From the NCBI GenBank assembly GCA_965662365.1, contig CBFIHR010000055.1, positions 1 through 29,244 on the forward strand: DNA of 29,244 nucleotides. Direction: 5' to 3'. This document shows, one piece after another, positions 1-8,326 of the stretch (position 1 is the first letter of the stretch; each line of letters begins with the position of its first letter). The notes beneath the pieces are model-generated. The model saw nothing but the letters and a program-made list of their open reading frames with translations. It was not told where the DNA came from and did not search any database. The stretch is from CAWVWD01 sp965662365. Lineage in GTDB: Bacteria; Bacteroidota; Bacteroidia; Chitinophagales; Saprospiraceae. The position numbers and the translations under genes are program-made.

Positions 1-36
1 TGTTTTAATAACTGATTCATATAAATTACGTCAAAA

Positions 37-68
37 AACAATTTAACAGTCCAACAATTCGACAGTAC
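37..68. repeat. Degenerate 8-bp tandem repeat upstream of etfB
   Basis: Four consecutive 8-bp units begin at 37, 45, 53 and 61 with AACA, AACA, AACA and GACA. Units 1 and 3 share AACAATT and units 2 and 4 share ACAGT. They lie just before the AT-rich leader of etfB. No function is claimed; similar periodic runs occur in other gaps of this window. No clear TAnnTTTG promoter box is visible in bases 1-84. Confidence 0.45.
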
Positions 69-84
69 TAAATAATATAAATAG

Positions 85-822
85 ATGAAAATATTAGTTT
101 GTGTTACTCCGACACCTGAAACGACCGCTAAGATTGCCTTTAAGGATAACAATACGGCTTTTGATACAAATGGCGTGAATTACATCATGAACCCGTATGA
201 TGAATGGTATGCGTTGGTTCGAGGAATCGAATTGAAAGAGCAGTTTCCGGGCAGTAAAGTTACGATCATTAATGTTGGTCCTGCTGCGAATGATTCTATT
301 TTAAGAAAGGGGCTGGCTATCGGTGCAGATCAAGCATTGCGTGTCAACGCTGAACCACAGTCAGCGTATTTCGTAGCGGCTCAAATCGCTAAATATGCGA
401 AGGGTTTTGACGTGATTCTTTTAGGAAAAGAAACAATCGACTATAATGGTGGTGAAGTTGGCGGAATGTTAGCAGAATTATTGGATTTACCGTTTATCGC
501 TTTTGCGACGGATATGCAAGTCGAAGGCTCGGTGGCGACAATTGCAAGAGAAATCGAAGGTGGAAAAGAGGTTTTGAAGGTTCAAACGCCTTTCGTGGTC
601 AGTGCTGCAAAAGGTTTGGCAGAACAGCGTATTCCGAATATGCGTGGCATCATGATGGCGAAGAAAAAGCCGTTAGTTGCTCGTGATGCGGCAGATATGA
701 AAGATCCTGTTACCGCAAGTTCTTTTGTATTGCCAGAGGATAAAGGCGATGTGAAGTTAGTTGATCCAGAAAATATGGATGAATTGGTACGTTTACTTCA
801 TGAAGAAGCGAAAGTGATTTAG
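85..822 (+). CDS. etfB: Electron transfer flavoprotein, beta subunit
   Basis: This is the 245-residue beta subunit of electron transfer flavoprotein, which binds AMP and pairs with the FAD-carrying alpha subunit. The dimer carries electrons from acyl-CoA dehydrogenases towards the quinone pool. The start MKILVCVTPTPETTAKI and the sequence LLGKETIDYNGGEVGGMLAE near residues 112-132 are typical of EtfB, as is the conserved region around EIEGGKEVLKVQTPFVVSA (about 157-175). Its length is normal for the family (about 245-260). It is followed 123 nt later by etfA on the same strand, so the two form one unit, although the gap is wide for an etf pair. ATG at 85 follows an AT-rich leader with no clear Shine-Dalgarno, as is usual in Bacteroidota. 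Confidence 0.96.
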   Translation: MKILVCVTPTPETTAKIAFKDNNTAFDTNGVNYIMNPYDEWYALVRGIELKEQFPGSKVTIINVGPAANDSILRKGLAIGADQALRVNAEPQSAYFVAAQIAKYAKGFDVILLGKETIDYNGGEVGGMLAELLDLPFIAFATDMQVEGSVATIAREIEGGKEVLKVQTPFVVSAAKGLAEQRIPNMRGIMMAKKKPLVARDAADMKDPVTASSFVLPEDKGDVKLVDPENMDELVRLLHEEAKVI

Positions 823-945
823 TTTAAATAGTTCTTATATTTGGTAGTTTAAGTCGTGATGTAGTTTTAGTGGTTTCAAAATTTTGTAAAAGGAAGGACT
901 AAAACTGTCAAGCCTGCTTAAGCTGGTAAAATTAAATTTAAAAAA

Positions 946-1896
946 ATGGTTTTAATTTTTGCAGAAAGTCAAAATAATCAACATAAAAAGTCCACTTTTG
1001 AAGCTGTTCATTATGGTCGAAAAGTAGCGGATTTGTTAGGAACGGAAGCAATAGCTTTGGTTATTGGTGAGGCAGAAAATAGTGCAGATTTAGGTTTGTA
1101 TGGTGCTTCTAAAGTATTGCAAGTCGGTGGTGTTTCGCACTTCGACAGTCAAGTTTATACGGCTATTATTACGCAAGTAGCAGAAAAAATTGGTGCTTCT
1201 ACGATTATCGTAAATCATAGTTCTACTGGTAAATCTTTATTGGGCCGTTTGTCGATTCGCTTTAAAGCTGGTTCTGTTTCAGCCGTTAATTCTTTACCGA
1301 ATTTAGATGGCGGATTTAGTGTCAATAAAAAAGTATTTGCCGGAAAAGCAGAGGCAACTTACAATATCAAAACGCCTCGTAGAGTCTTGTCTTTGTCGAG
1401 TAACTCTTTAGCTCCCGAAGTGATTGGTGCAGCTGTTGAGCCAGCAGCGATTTCAGTGAATATTCCACAATCTCGCATCAAAGTAGTGAAGCAAGATACG
1501 ATTTCAGGAACAGTTCCTTTGCCAGAAGCGGAGTTGGTAGTTTCGGCTGGTCGGGGTATGAAAGGTCCTGAAAATTGGGGTATTATCGAAGAAATGGCTG
1601 ATATTTTAGGAGCGACAACAGCTTGTTCTCGTCCAGTTTCAGATATTCACTGGCGCCCTCATCACGAACACGTTGGCCAAACCGGTGTAGCAATTAAGCC
1701 TAATTTATATATCGCTGTCGGTATTTCGGGTGCGATTCAGCATTTGGCTGGTGTCAATCAATCAAAAGTTATCGTCGTGATTAATAAAGATCCAGAAGCA
1801 CCGTTCTTCAAAGCAGCTGATTATGGTGTGGTTGGAGATTTATTTGATGTTGTACCGAGATTGAATGAGGCTTTGAAGAAGTTTAAAGCGAACTAA
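946..1896 (+). CDS. etfA: Electron transfer flavoprotein, alpha subunit
   Basis: The 316-residue alpha subunit binds FAD and forms a heterodimer with EtfB. The C-terminal FAD domain is very clear: GRGMKGPENWGIIEEMA (about 202-218), SRPVSDIHWRPHHEHVGQTG (about 228-247), LYIAVGISGAIQHLAG (about 253-268) and NKDPEAPFFKAADYGVVGDL (about 279-298). The N-terminal MVLIFAES matches the usual EtfA start. An in-frame TAA at 919-921 limits the start to 946 or nearby. The pair probably serves beta-oxidation or amino acid catabolism, feeding the quinone pool used by the act/cox genes elsewhere in this window. That link is an inference from known ETF roles, not from gene order. Confidence 0.96.
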   Translation: MVLIFAESQNNQHKKSTFEAVHYGRKVADLLGTEAIALVIGEAENSADLGLYGASKVLQVGGVSHFDSQVYTAIITQVAEKIGASTIIVNHSSTGKSLLGRLSIRFKAGSVSAVNSLPNLDGGFSVNKKVFAGKAEATYNIKTPRRVLSLSSNSLAPEVIGAAVEPAAISVNIPQSRIKVVKQDTISGTVPLPEAELVVSAGRGMKGPENWGIIEEMADILGATTACSRPVSDIHWRPHHEHVGQTGVAIKPNLYIAVGISGAIQHLAGVNQSKVIVVINKDPEAPFFKAADYGVVGDLFDVVPRLNEALKKFKAN

Positions 1897-1903
1897 AACT
1901 TAG

Positions 1904-1957
1904 TTTCCCATGGAGCGTACATTTTATTCTCTGTAATCTCTATGGGAAATTTTTATT
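1904..1957 (+). terminator. Rho-independent terminator of etfBA
   Basis: The 12-bp stem TTTCCCATGGAG (1904-1915) pairs with CTCTATGGGAAA (1938-1949), with one G-U pair, and is followed directly by TTTTTATTT. It begins 8 nt after the etfA stop and overlaps the 3' end of the convergent T9SS gene. It may also stop transcripts from the minus strand, but the T-tract there is poorer. Confidence 0.75.
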
Positions 1958-3812
1958 TGACTACAAAACGCTGAACGGTATGCCCTAAATTCGTATCAAT
2001 ACTCATCATATACGTTCCGCTTGTAAAATCACTCAAATCGAATTGAATTTGCTCTTTTTGAATATTGCGTAAATAGCGAGTCGTCATAATTTGACCCTGA
2101 ATATTGAAGATCGTTAATTCTACATTCTCAGCAGTTTTTGGTAAATCAATTGTTGCTGTTACAAACATTTTGGCAGGATTTGGAAATAGCGTCAACGCTG
2201 CTTGTTCTAACTTTATATCTGCTGTCGAAACCGTTGAGACGACCGATGTTTGTAGATTAATCAGAGGAACAGGATTTCCCGTAAAATTAAAAACATAGTC
2301 ATAATCGCCCGTATTTCCAATATCTAAAATAAAATGGTGTCGCTCTTGTCCTGCTAATTCTGCAGCATAATTGGCAGCATTATAATTCAATTCGTCATTC
2401 ATCAACAACAACATGTTCTCACTGGAAGCAGGGGCAGCGTATTTTACTGTTACCAAATAATGCGTGTTATCTTCCAATTCATAAATCGGATTGCCACCTG
2501 AAACATTTGATAAGGGAACAATAATTTCTTCATTATGATCTGCACTTGTGAAGGTATGATTACCGATAGCAACCGTTGTCCGTTCGCTACTTTCTATTAA
2601 ACCATTATAATCCGCATCAAACCCTTTTTCAAGAAATACATCAACCGATTCACCAATAATAGATTGATTACCAATAATATTTGCTATTCTAAAAGCCACA
2701 GCATTAGCATAACGAGTGACCGTATCGCTCCCATTTATCTGGCTGCCATTATGCACATAATAATGTGTTCCTGTCGTCCAGTTGTTGTTACCTTCTGGAG
2801 CGATTCCAACAGTTGCTGCTGGTGCTTTCGCAAATTCGTCTTCTACCACTTCAAAAGTGAATGTTGCTGTATTATTGGCCGGATTATTATCTGATACCGA
2901 ACTAACATTATAGGTCGCAGTGTAAGTACCTAGAGTATTTGGCGGAAAATAGGTATCTGTAAACAAAATATTTTCGATTGTATCCAAAGAGTTAAGTGTT
3001 CCTAAATTGATAGATTTTGAAAATACAATCACATTATCAATATCTCGTTCTACTTCTACAGAAAGCACAACGTTGTTTTGCACATTCGCTCCGATATTCG
3101 CTACATCTGCCAAAAATCGAATCGTATCTATTTGATTTTGTGGCATTTTATAAGAGGGTGCAATCGCATAAAAATCATTGGCTATAGCCAAATCATCGGG
3201 CGAAAGCGGCGTAAAAGCATCCTGAATCTGAATATCATCGATTCTCCACGCATATTCCCAAATCCCTCGCCATCTAAATTGTAAATAAACCGTTGACTGA
3301 CCTGCTGCGACTACCGAAATATCAACTTCCTGTATCGTTTCTGCATGAGAAAGGTCATTTTGTGCAATAGCTGTCAAAATCGGATAATAACTAAAAGTCG
3401 TTCCGTCTGTACTCACCCCTAACTCCGCAATAGAAATCCCTCCTGTCGAATAATAAGCATATTGATTTGAGAATTTAGCAATAACCGTTGTCAAAGTACT
3501 GCAATCTATCGCATCCGTTGTCAGTCGAACATCATGTGGAACTGGTAAATTCCCAACAGCATCAGAATCAAAAATCACAAAACCGTTACCAGCTGTTGGC
3601 GATGCAAATGTTGGTTGATTATTAAAATAAGGTCCCGTCGTTGAATATTCCCAAACCGTAGTGACTTGGCCAGAAACATCTATATTTGTCCAGGTAGAAG
3701 GTATATCTGTTCCACTAAAATCTTCTGACCAAATCACATTTTGGGCAACTGCTTGAATATTAACAGCAATCAAAAGAATTAAAAAAGATAATTTTGTAAA
3801 CGTTTTATTCAT
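1953..3812 (-). CDS. Secreted protein with T9SS type A sorting domain
   Basis: This 619-residue protein is likely exported by Sec and then by the type IX secretion system to the surface or medium. Residues 1-24 form a signal peptide ending AVAQ. Residues about 27-200 look like a jelly-roll (MAM or choice-of-anchor-like) domain: they open with WSEDFSG, end with WRIDDIQIQDA, and contain a likely extracellular FRWRG segment. Residues about 225-325 resemble a CARDB/Ig-like beta-sandwich (NPANNTATFTFEV). The last 85 residues (about 535-619) are a classic T9SS type A domain: LTLFPNPAK, LTIFNIQGQ, LSDFTSGTYMMSI and the terminal RFVVK. No catalytic domain is recognised, so adhesion or matrix roles are only guesses. 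It starts 21 nt after the kinase gene stop, suggesting co-transcription. Confidence 0.85.
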   Translation of the reverse strand: MNKTFTKLSFLILLIAVNIQAVAQNVIWSEDFSGTDIPSTWTNIDVSGQVTTVWEYSTTGPYFNNQPTFASPTAGNGFVIFDSDAVGNLPVPHDVRLTTDAIDCSTLTTVIAKFSNQYAYYSTGGISIAELGVSTDGTTFSYYPILTAIAQNDLSHAETIQEVDISVVAAGQSTVYLQFRWRGIWEYAWRIDDIQIQDAFTPLSPDDLAIANDFYAIAPSYKMPQNQIDTIRFLADVANIGANVQNNVVLSVEVERDIDNVIVFSKSINLGTLNSLDTIENILFTDTYFPPNTLGTYTATYNVSSVSDNNPANNTATFTFEVVEDEFAKAPAATVGIAPEGNNNWTTGTHYYVHNGSQINGSDTVTRYANAVAFRIANIIGNQSIIGESVDVFLEKGFDADYNGLIESSERTTVAIGNHTFTSADHNEEIIVPLSNVSGGNPIYELEDNTHYLVTVKYAAPASSENMLLLMNDELNYNAANYAAELAGQERHHFILDIGNTGDYDYVFNFTGNPVPLINLQTSVVSTVSTADIKLEQAALTLFPNPAKMFVTATIDLPKTAENVELTIFNIQGQIMTTRYLRNIQKEQIQFDLSDFTSGTYMMSIDTNLGHTVQRFVVK

Positions 3813-3833
3813 AGTACCTAAGTCATTTTGTTG

Positions 3834-4817
3834 TTAATTCAACACTTTAAATTCTTGCATTAATTTAGCCATGTTTACCGGTACGACCCCGACACTTTCG
3901 CAGACAATGCCGCCCGCAAGATTCGCTAATTGACAAGTTAATTTCATACTAATTCCTAAGGCTAATCCCAGAGCAGCGACACTAATCACAGTATCCCCCG
4001 CACCACAAACATCAGCGATGTGTCGAGGTTGTGTTGGAATGATAACTCGCTCCTCATGATTGTCTAAATACATCCCTTTTTCAGAAAGTGTGATGAGTGT
4101 AAAAGCATTGTTTAAACGTGCGTTAATGGCTTTTGCTGCTTTTTCTAGATCCCTCTGCTCATTAGGATTGATAGTATAATCAAGGGCATCACTAACTTCT
4201 TTCAAATTTGGTTTGAATAAAGTGATATTTTTATACGTAAAGAAATTCTCCCGTTTTGGATCAACTGCCGTTGGAATATTTTTGCGATTACAAAAATCAA
4301 TCATCTTAGTAATCAGTTGAGGTACTAAAACTCCTTTATTGTAATCTTGAAAAAGCACAACATCAATTTTTTGTGTATCAATTAAAGTTTGAATGTGCTG
4401 AATAAATCGTTGTGTAACCGTTTCATTGATTGAAGTCGTCATTTCGGAATCAAAACGTAATAACTGCTGATTTTTAGCCAAAACTCTGGTTTTCACGGTT
4501 GTGATTCGGCTTTCTTCTTCTAAAATACCTTCGTTTGGTAAGCCTTCTTCTTTCATTAATTGTTGAAAAGTAGTGGCGGCTTTATCCATACCGATAACGC
4601 TACACAAAAAAGGAGTTGCCCCCAGTGCTTTTAGGTTTAAGGCGACATTCGCCGCACCGCCCAAACGATTGTCTTGACGCTCCAAATTCACGATAGGCAC
4701 TGGTGCTTCGGGAGAGATTCGTTCTACTTTCCCGACTAAGTAGCGATCAATCATCACGTCACCGATCACCAACACTTTTAACTGCTTGAATGCTTCAAAT
4801 ATTTCTTCTTTACTCAA
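3834..4817 (-). CDS. rfaE1: RfaE1/HldA-type heptose-7-phosphate kinase (PfkB family)
   Basis: This 327-residue PfkB/ribokinase-fold sugar kinase is closest in pattern to the kinase half of HldE, which phosphorylates D-glycero-beta-D-manno-heptose 7-phosphate at C1 for lipopolysaccharide core heptose synthesis. The evidence is VLVIGDVMIDRYL (15-27), RISPEAPVPIV (33-43), the substrate-binding motif GGAANVALN (53-61) and the catalytic CGAGDT (271-276, base Asp275). It lacks the nucleotidyltransferase half, so a separate RfaE2/HldC would be needed elsewhere. The only usable start is TTG at 4817: the frame runs to an upstream stop with no ATG or GTG, and the product then begins exactly at the family N terminus. 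A promoter-like box lies at 4869-4876. Exact sugar specificity is inferred. Confidence 0.85.
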   Translation of the reverse strand: MSKEEIFEAFKQLKVLVIGDVMIDRYLVGKVERISPEAPVPIVNLERQDNRLGGAANVALNLKALGATPFLCSVIGMDKAATTFQQLMKEEGLPNEGILEEESRITTVKTRVLAKNQQLLRFDSEMTTSINETVTQRFIQHIQTLIDTQKIDVVLFQDYNKGVLVPQLITKMIDFCNRKNIPTAVDPKRENFFTYKNITLFKPNLKEVSDALDYTINPNEQRDLEKAAKAINARLNNAFTLITLSEKGMYLDNHEERVIIPTQPRHIADVCGAGDTVISVAALGLALGISMKLTCQLANLAGGIVCESVGVVPVNMAKLMQEFKVLN

Positions 4818-4868
4818 ATTGCTATTTTTGTAATTGTTTGTAACTACTGTCCGTTCTTATTTTTTGAA

Positions 4869-4876
4869 CAAAGATA
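4869..4876 (-). promoter_or_regulatory. Bacteroidota -7 box for the kinase/T9SS unit
   Basis: On the minus strand this reads TATCTTTG, a full match to TAnnTTTG. It lies about 52 nt ahead of the TTG start at 4817. No exact TTG -33 element was found at the usual spacing, so the call rests on the -7 box and its position. Confidence 0.45.
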
Positions 4877-4955
4877 AGCCTTTTTAATGTTTACATAAAC
4901 GTAATCATATTTCAAAAGAATGGTTTCCTATCTTTTAGTTTTAAAATCATTTTGA

Positions 4956-4963
4956 TAGTTTTG
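4956..4963 (+). promoter_or_regulatory. Bacteroidota -7 box for the carboxypeptidase gene
   Basis: The plus-strand TAGTTTTG matches TAnnTTTG and lies 47 nt before the ATG at 5011. The -33 region holds only TTTTAG at about the right distance. This makes 4818-5010 a divergent promoter region. Confidence 0.4.
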
Positions 4964-5010
4964 ATAATGAATCAACTACGAATCCGGATAAATAATAAAA
5001 AATAAATTAT

Positions 5011-7638
5011 ATGAAACAAGTTATAACTTCCTTAATAGCGTTCAGTTTTTTTGTTAATGTAGCTTTCGGACAGAAAGATTTGAGTTATTATCTACCTCAA
5101 GACATAACGTATAATGAAGCGATTCCAACACCTGAATCATTTTTAGGTTTTCAAATTGGAGAATGGCACTTGACACACGATCAATTAGTGTTTTACTTAA
5201 AAGCATTGGCGGAAGCCTCAGATAGAATCACTATTGAAGAATATGCTCGTTCGTATGAAAATAAACCACTGGTTTTATTGACGATTACCTCTCCAAAAAA
5301 CCATCAAAATATTGATAAAATAAAAGCGGAACACGTTAAATTATCTAATCCTGAAGAAAGTAGTGATTTAGATATTTCGAAAATGCCAACTGTTTTATAT
5401 CAAGGTTATACGATTCATGGTAATGAGCCGAGCGGCTCGAATGCAGCATCGTTATATGCCTATTATTTGGCAGCTGGGCAAGGCGAAGCTTTTGAGCAAA
5501 TGTTGGATAATGTCGTAATTCTACTCGACCCTTGTTACAATCCTGACGGCATGCACCGCTTTTCTACTTGGGTCAATTCACACAAAAGTCTAAGTTTGAA
5601 TAAATCAACCGACGAAGCCGGCAGAGAATATAACGAAGTCTGGCCACGAGGTCGAACGAATCACTATTGGTTTGATTTGAATCGGGACTGGTTACCATTA
5701 CAACATCCTGAAAGCCAAGGTCGTGTCGAAAAGTTCCATGAATGGAAGCCGAATATTCTGACCGATCATCACGAAATGGGCAGCCATTCGACTTTCTTTT
5801 TCCAGCCTGGTATTCCGACTCGTACTTTTCCGTTGACTCCAAAAATGAATCAAGAGCTGACTGGCGAAATCGGTAACTTTCATGCAGAAGGCCTAAATAA
5901 AATTGGTTCGATGTATTACAGCAAAGAATCTTTCGATGATTTTTATATTGGAAAAGGTTCGACTTATCCTGATGTGAATGGTTGTATTGGGATTTTGTTT
6001 GAGCAAGGTAGCTCGAGAGGACATTTAAAAATGACTGACAATGGGCTTTTATCGTTTCCGTTTACGATTCGTAATCAGTTGACAACCTCTATTACGACCC
6101 TGAAAGCTGGTTATAATATGCGAGAGAAATTACTGGATTATCAGCGTAATTTTTATAAAAATTCATTGACGGAAGCCAATAAAGATAAAACGAAAGCCTA
6201 CGTTTTTGGTGATGCAAATGATAAGGCGAGAGTCGCTCATTTCATAGAATTATTGCAACGACACCAAATCACAGTCCATCGTTTGAAAGAAGATTATAAA
6301 GTAAATGGAAAAAAATTCGGTAAAGACTGGGCGTTTGTAGTTCCTGCAAATCAGTCGCAATATCGCTTAATAAAGGGAATATTTATGACGATTACGGAGT
6401 TTACAGATAATTTATTTTATGATGTTTCCAGTTGGACAATGCCTTTAGCCTTCAATATTGATTGTGAACATTTGAAAAAAATTCCAGCATTAGGTCAAGC
6501 CGTCAAAGGCGACGTATTTCCGAAAGGAAAAGTCATCGGTGGACAAACAGATTATGCTTATTTGTTCCGTTGGGACGAATATTATACACCTCGTGCTTTG
6601 AATGAAATCTTACAAGCCGGCTTGATTACAAAAGTCGCCTCAAAGCAGTTTTCTATTGAAACAGCGGAAGGCGTTTTAGATTTTGATTATGGTACAATCT
6701 TGATTCCTGTTCAAATTCAATCCCAAGCACTCGGAAGTAAATCGATTTATGATTTATTAAATAAAATTGCTCAACGTGATGGCATCGATATTTATGCCGT
6801 AAAAACTGGTTTGACACCTATCGGAATGGATTTGGGCAGCCGAAATATGGAAAACTTACGTGCTCCAAAAACCTTGATGGTAGTCGGTGATGGTGCGAAT
6901 GCTTACGATGCTGGTGAAGTTTGGCATTTATTCGACCAACGCTATGATATGTCGGTGACCTTGGTGCAGAAAAATGATTTTCGTCAAGTCAATTTAGATG
7001 ATTATAACACGTTGGTTTTAGTGAGTGGTAGCTACGCTGGTTTACCTGTTTCAGATATTAAACAATGGACTCGAAAAGGTGGCGTCGTGATTGGTTTCAA
7101 AAGTGCGATTAATTGGTTGAAAGCCAACGACATGATTCTAACGAAACCGAAGGCTAAAGCAACAAAAGTAAAAGACAATAAATTCCAATTGGAAGAGAAC
7201 TACGAAAACATGAGTGCCATCACTGGTGCAGAAGTAATCGGTGGTGCGATTTTTAATAGTCAAATAGACTTGACGCATCCATTAGCATATGGTTACCAAA
7301 ATGTCAATATTCCAATTTTCCGTCGTGGAACACAGTTTTTTGAACCTTACGACAAACAAACCGCAACGCCATTAAAATACACCGACGACGCATTATTGAG
7401 CGGTTATATTTCTAAGGCAAATCTACAAACCTTAAATAATTCTGCTTCTATTTTAGTCGGTGGCGTAGGTCAAGGTCGAGTGATTGGTTTTGTAGATAAT
7501 ACGAATTTCCGTGCGTTTTGGTATGGTACAAATAAGCTGTTTGCTAATGCGGTTTTCTTTGGTCACACCATTGACAGGGGTGGCTTGCAGTACGCTGCTG
7601 GTGAAGAAGAAGTTGAAGAAGCTGAAGAAAATCATTAA
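5011..7638 (+). CDS. Secreted M14-family zinc carboxypeptidase with GATase1-like C domain
   Basis: This 875-residue exported metallopeptidase has a signal peptide at residues 1-21 (ending VAFGQ). The M14 catalytic domain spans about 45-370. The zinc ligands are H136 and E139 in HGNE and a His in DHHEMG (253/254). NPDG lies at 177-180, the substrate-binding DLNRDW at 222-227, and the likely catalytic Glu is E331 in FEQGSS. The family removes C-terminal residues from peptides. A C-terminal region (about 615-720) opening with LMVVGDGANAYDAGEVWHL resembles the class I glutamine amidotransferase-like domain found in some M14-like proteins; no catalytic Cys triad is obvious. The end is an acidic tail (EEEVEEAEENH). 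The next gene begins 3 nt downstream. Confidence 0.88.
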   Translation: MKQVITSLIAFSFFVNVAFGQKDLSYYLPQDITYNEAIPTPESFLGFQIGEWHLTHDQLVFYLKALAEASDRITIEEYARSYENKPLVLLTITSPKNHQNIDKIKAEHVKLSNPEESSDLDISKMPTVLYQGYTIHGNEPSGSNAASLYAYYLAAGQGEAFEQMLDNVVILLDPCYNPDGMHRFSTWVNSHKSLSLNKSTDEAGREYNEVWPRGRTNHYWFDLNRDWLPLQHPESQGRVEKFHEWKPNILTDHHEMGSHSTFFFQPGIPTRTFPLTPKMNQELTGEIGNFHAEGLNKIGSMYYSKESFDDFYIGKGSTYPDVNGCIGILFEQGSSRGHLKMTDNGLLSFPFTIRNQLTTSITTLKAGYNMREKLLDYQRNFYKNSLTEANKDKTKAYVFGDANDKARVAHFIELLQRHQITVHRLKEDYKVNGKKFGKDWAFVVPANQSQYRLIKGIFMTITEFTDNLFYDVSSWTMPLAFNIDCEHLKKIPALGQAVKGDVFPKGKVIGGQTDYAYLFRWDEYYTPRALNEILQAGLITKVASKQFSIETAEGVLDFDYGTILIPVQIQSQALGSKSIYDLLNKIAQRDGIDIYAVKTGLTPIGMDLGSRNMENLRAPKTLMVVGDGANAYDAGEVWHLFDQRYDMSVTLVQKNDFRQVNLDDYNTLVLVSGSYAGLPVSDIKQWTRKGGVVIGFKSAINWLKANDMILTKPKAKATKVKDNKFQLEENYENMSAITGAEVIGGAIFNSQIDLTHPLAYGYQNVNIPIFRRGTQFFEPYDKQTATPLKYTDDALLSGYISKANLQTLNNSASILVGGVGQGRVIGFVDNTNFRAFWYGTNKLFANAVFFGHTIDRGGLQYAAGEEEVEEAEENH

Positions 7639-7641
7639 AAA

Positions 7642-8241
7642 ATGAACTTACAAAAAATAGAACCGTATTTAGGTATTGCAGCGATTGGAGTTGGGATATT
7701 TTGTTTAATACAAGCGTATCTTCACAATGCAAGTTTGCCAATTATGTGGCTACAATTGTTTTTAGCCGTTGGTGGACTATGGGTGATTGCGTATATTCTT
7801 AAAGTATTTTTAGCTTATCGCAAAAAGGAATTATTTTTCACAGAAACACTTAAATGGTGGAATAATATTTTCTACTTCGGTATAGCAGGATTTCTATTAT
7901 ACCTCAACTTTCAAAATGATTTTAACAGTTTTACTAATTTACGTTCTGTTGTTGCTTTTGTATTTTTTCTATTATCAATCGCAACCGCCAAAAACTACAT
8001 TAACCTAAGTGATAATACACAAATAGAATTGTCGTATCAAAGTGTAGTCATAAATTGGGACGATATTTTAAAATTTGAAAAAACACCTAACGGTTATGGA
8101 ATATTTACGAACGAGGGCAACTATGCGATTCTATTCGAGAATCTTCTAAAAGGTCAATTAGAAGATTTCAAAACGATTTTTGATTCAAAAATTAAGGATT
8201 TTGATAATTTTTCGGAATTACAACATTTTGTCGAGGAATAA
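7642..8241 (+). CDS. Small polytopic membrane protein, function unknown
   Basis: The family of this 199-residue protein is not recognised. Four hydrophobic segments are visible at about 9-28, 33-56, 75-90 and 101-116. They are followed by a soluble C-terminal domain (about 118-199) whose pattern ELSYQSVVINWDDILKFEK loosely recalls bacterial PH-like domains. The ATG lies 3 nt after the carboxypeptidase stop, so it is almost certainly translated from the same transcript and may act with that exported enzyme. A strong hairpin terminator follows 17 nt after the stop. The PH-like assignment is a guess from pattern only. Confidence 0.75.
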   Translation: MNLQKIEPYLGIAAIGVGIFCLIQAYLHNASLPIMWLQLFLAVGGLWVIAYILKVFLAYRKKELFFTETLKWWNNIFYFGIAGFLLYLNFQNDFNSFTNLRSVVAFVFFLLSIATAKNYINLSDNTQIELSYQSVVINWDDILKFEKTPNGYGIFTNEGNYAILFENLLKGQLEDFKTIFDSKIKDFDNFSELQHFVEE

Positions 8242-8257
8242 AATACAGCTGTTATAC

Positions 8258-8291
8258 AAAAAAGTGTTGCTCTCTCAAGCAACACTTTTTT
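8258..8291. terminator. Bidirectional hairpin terminator
   Basis: A perfect 14-bp stem AAAAAAGTGTTGCT (8258-8271) pairs with AGCAACACTTTTTT (8278-8291) around a 6-nt loop. A-runs and T-runs on both sides make it work in either direction. It sits between the plus-strand membrane protein (ends 8241) and the convergent tonB (ends 8327). Confidence 0.92.
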
Positions 8292-8326
8292 AATGTCTAA
8301 TCAGCTATATATTCATTTTCCTGTTT

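Noticed and set aside
912..925. Near-palindrome CCTGCTTAAGCTGG in the etfB-etfA gap
   Set aside because: Short and imperfect, no promoter nearby; not distinguishable from chance.
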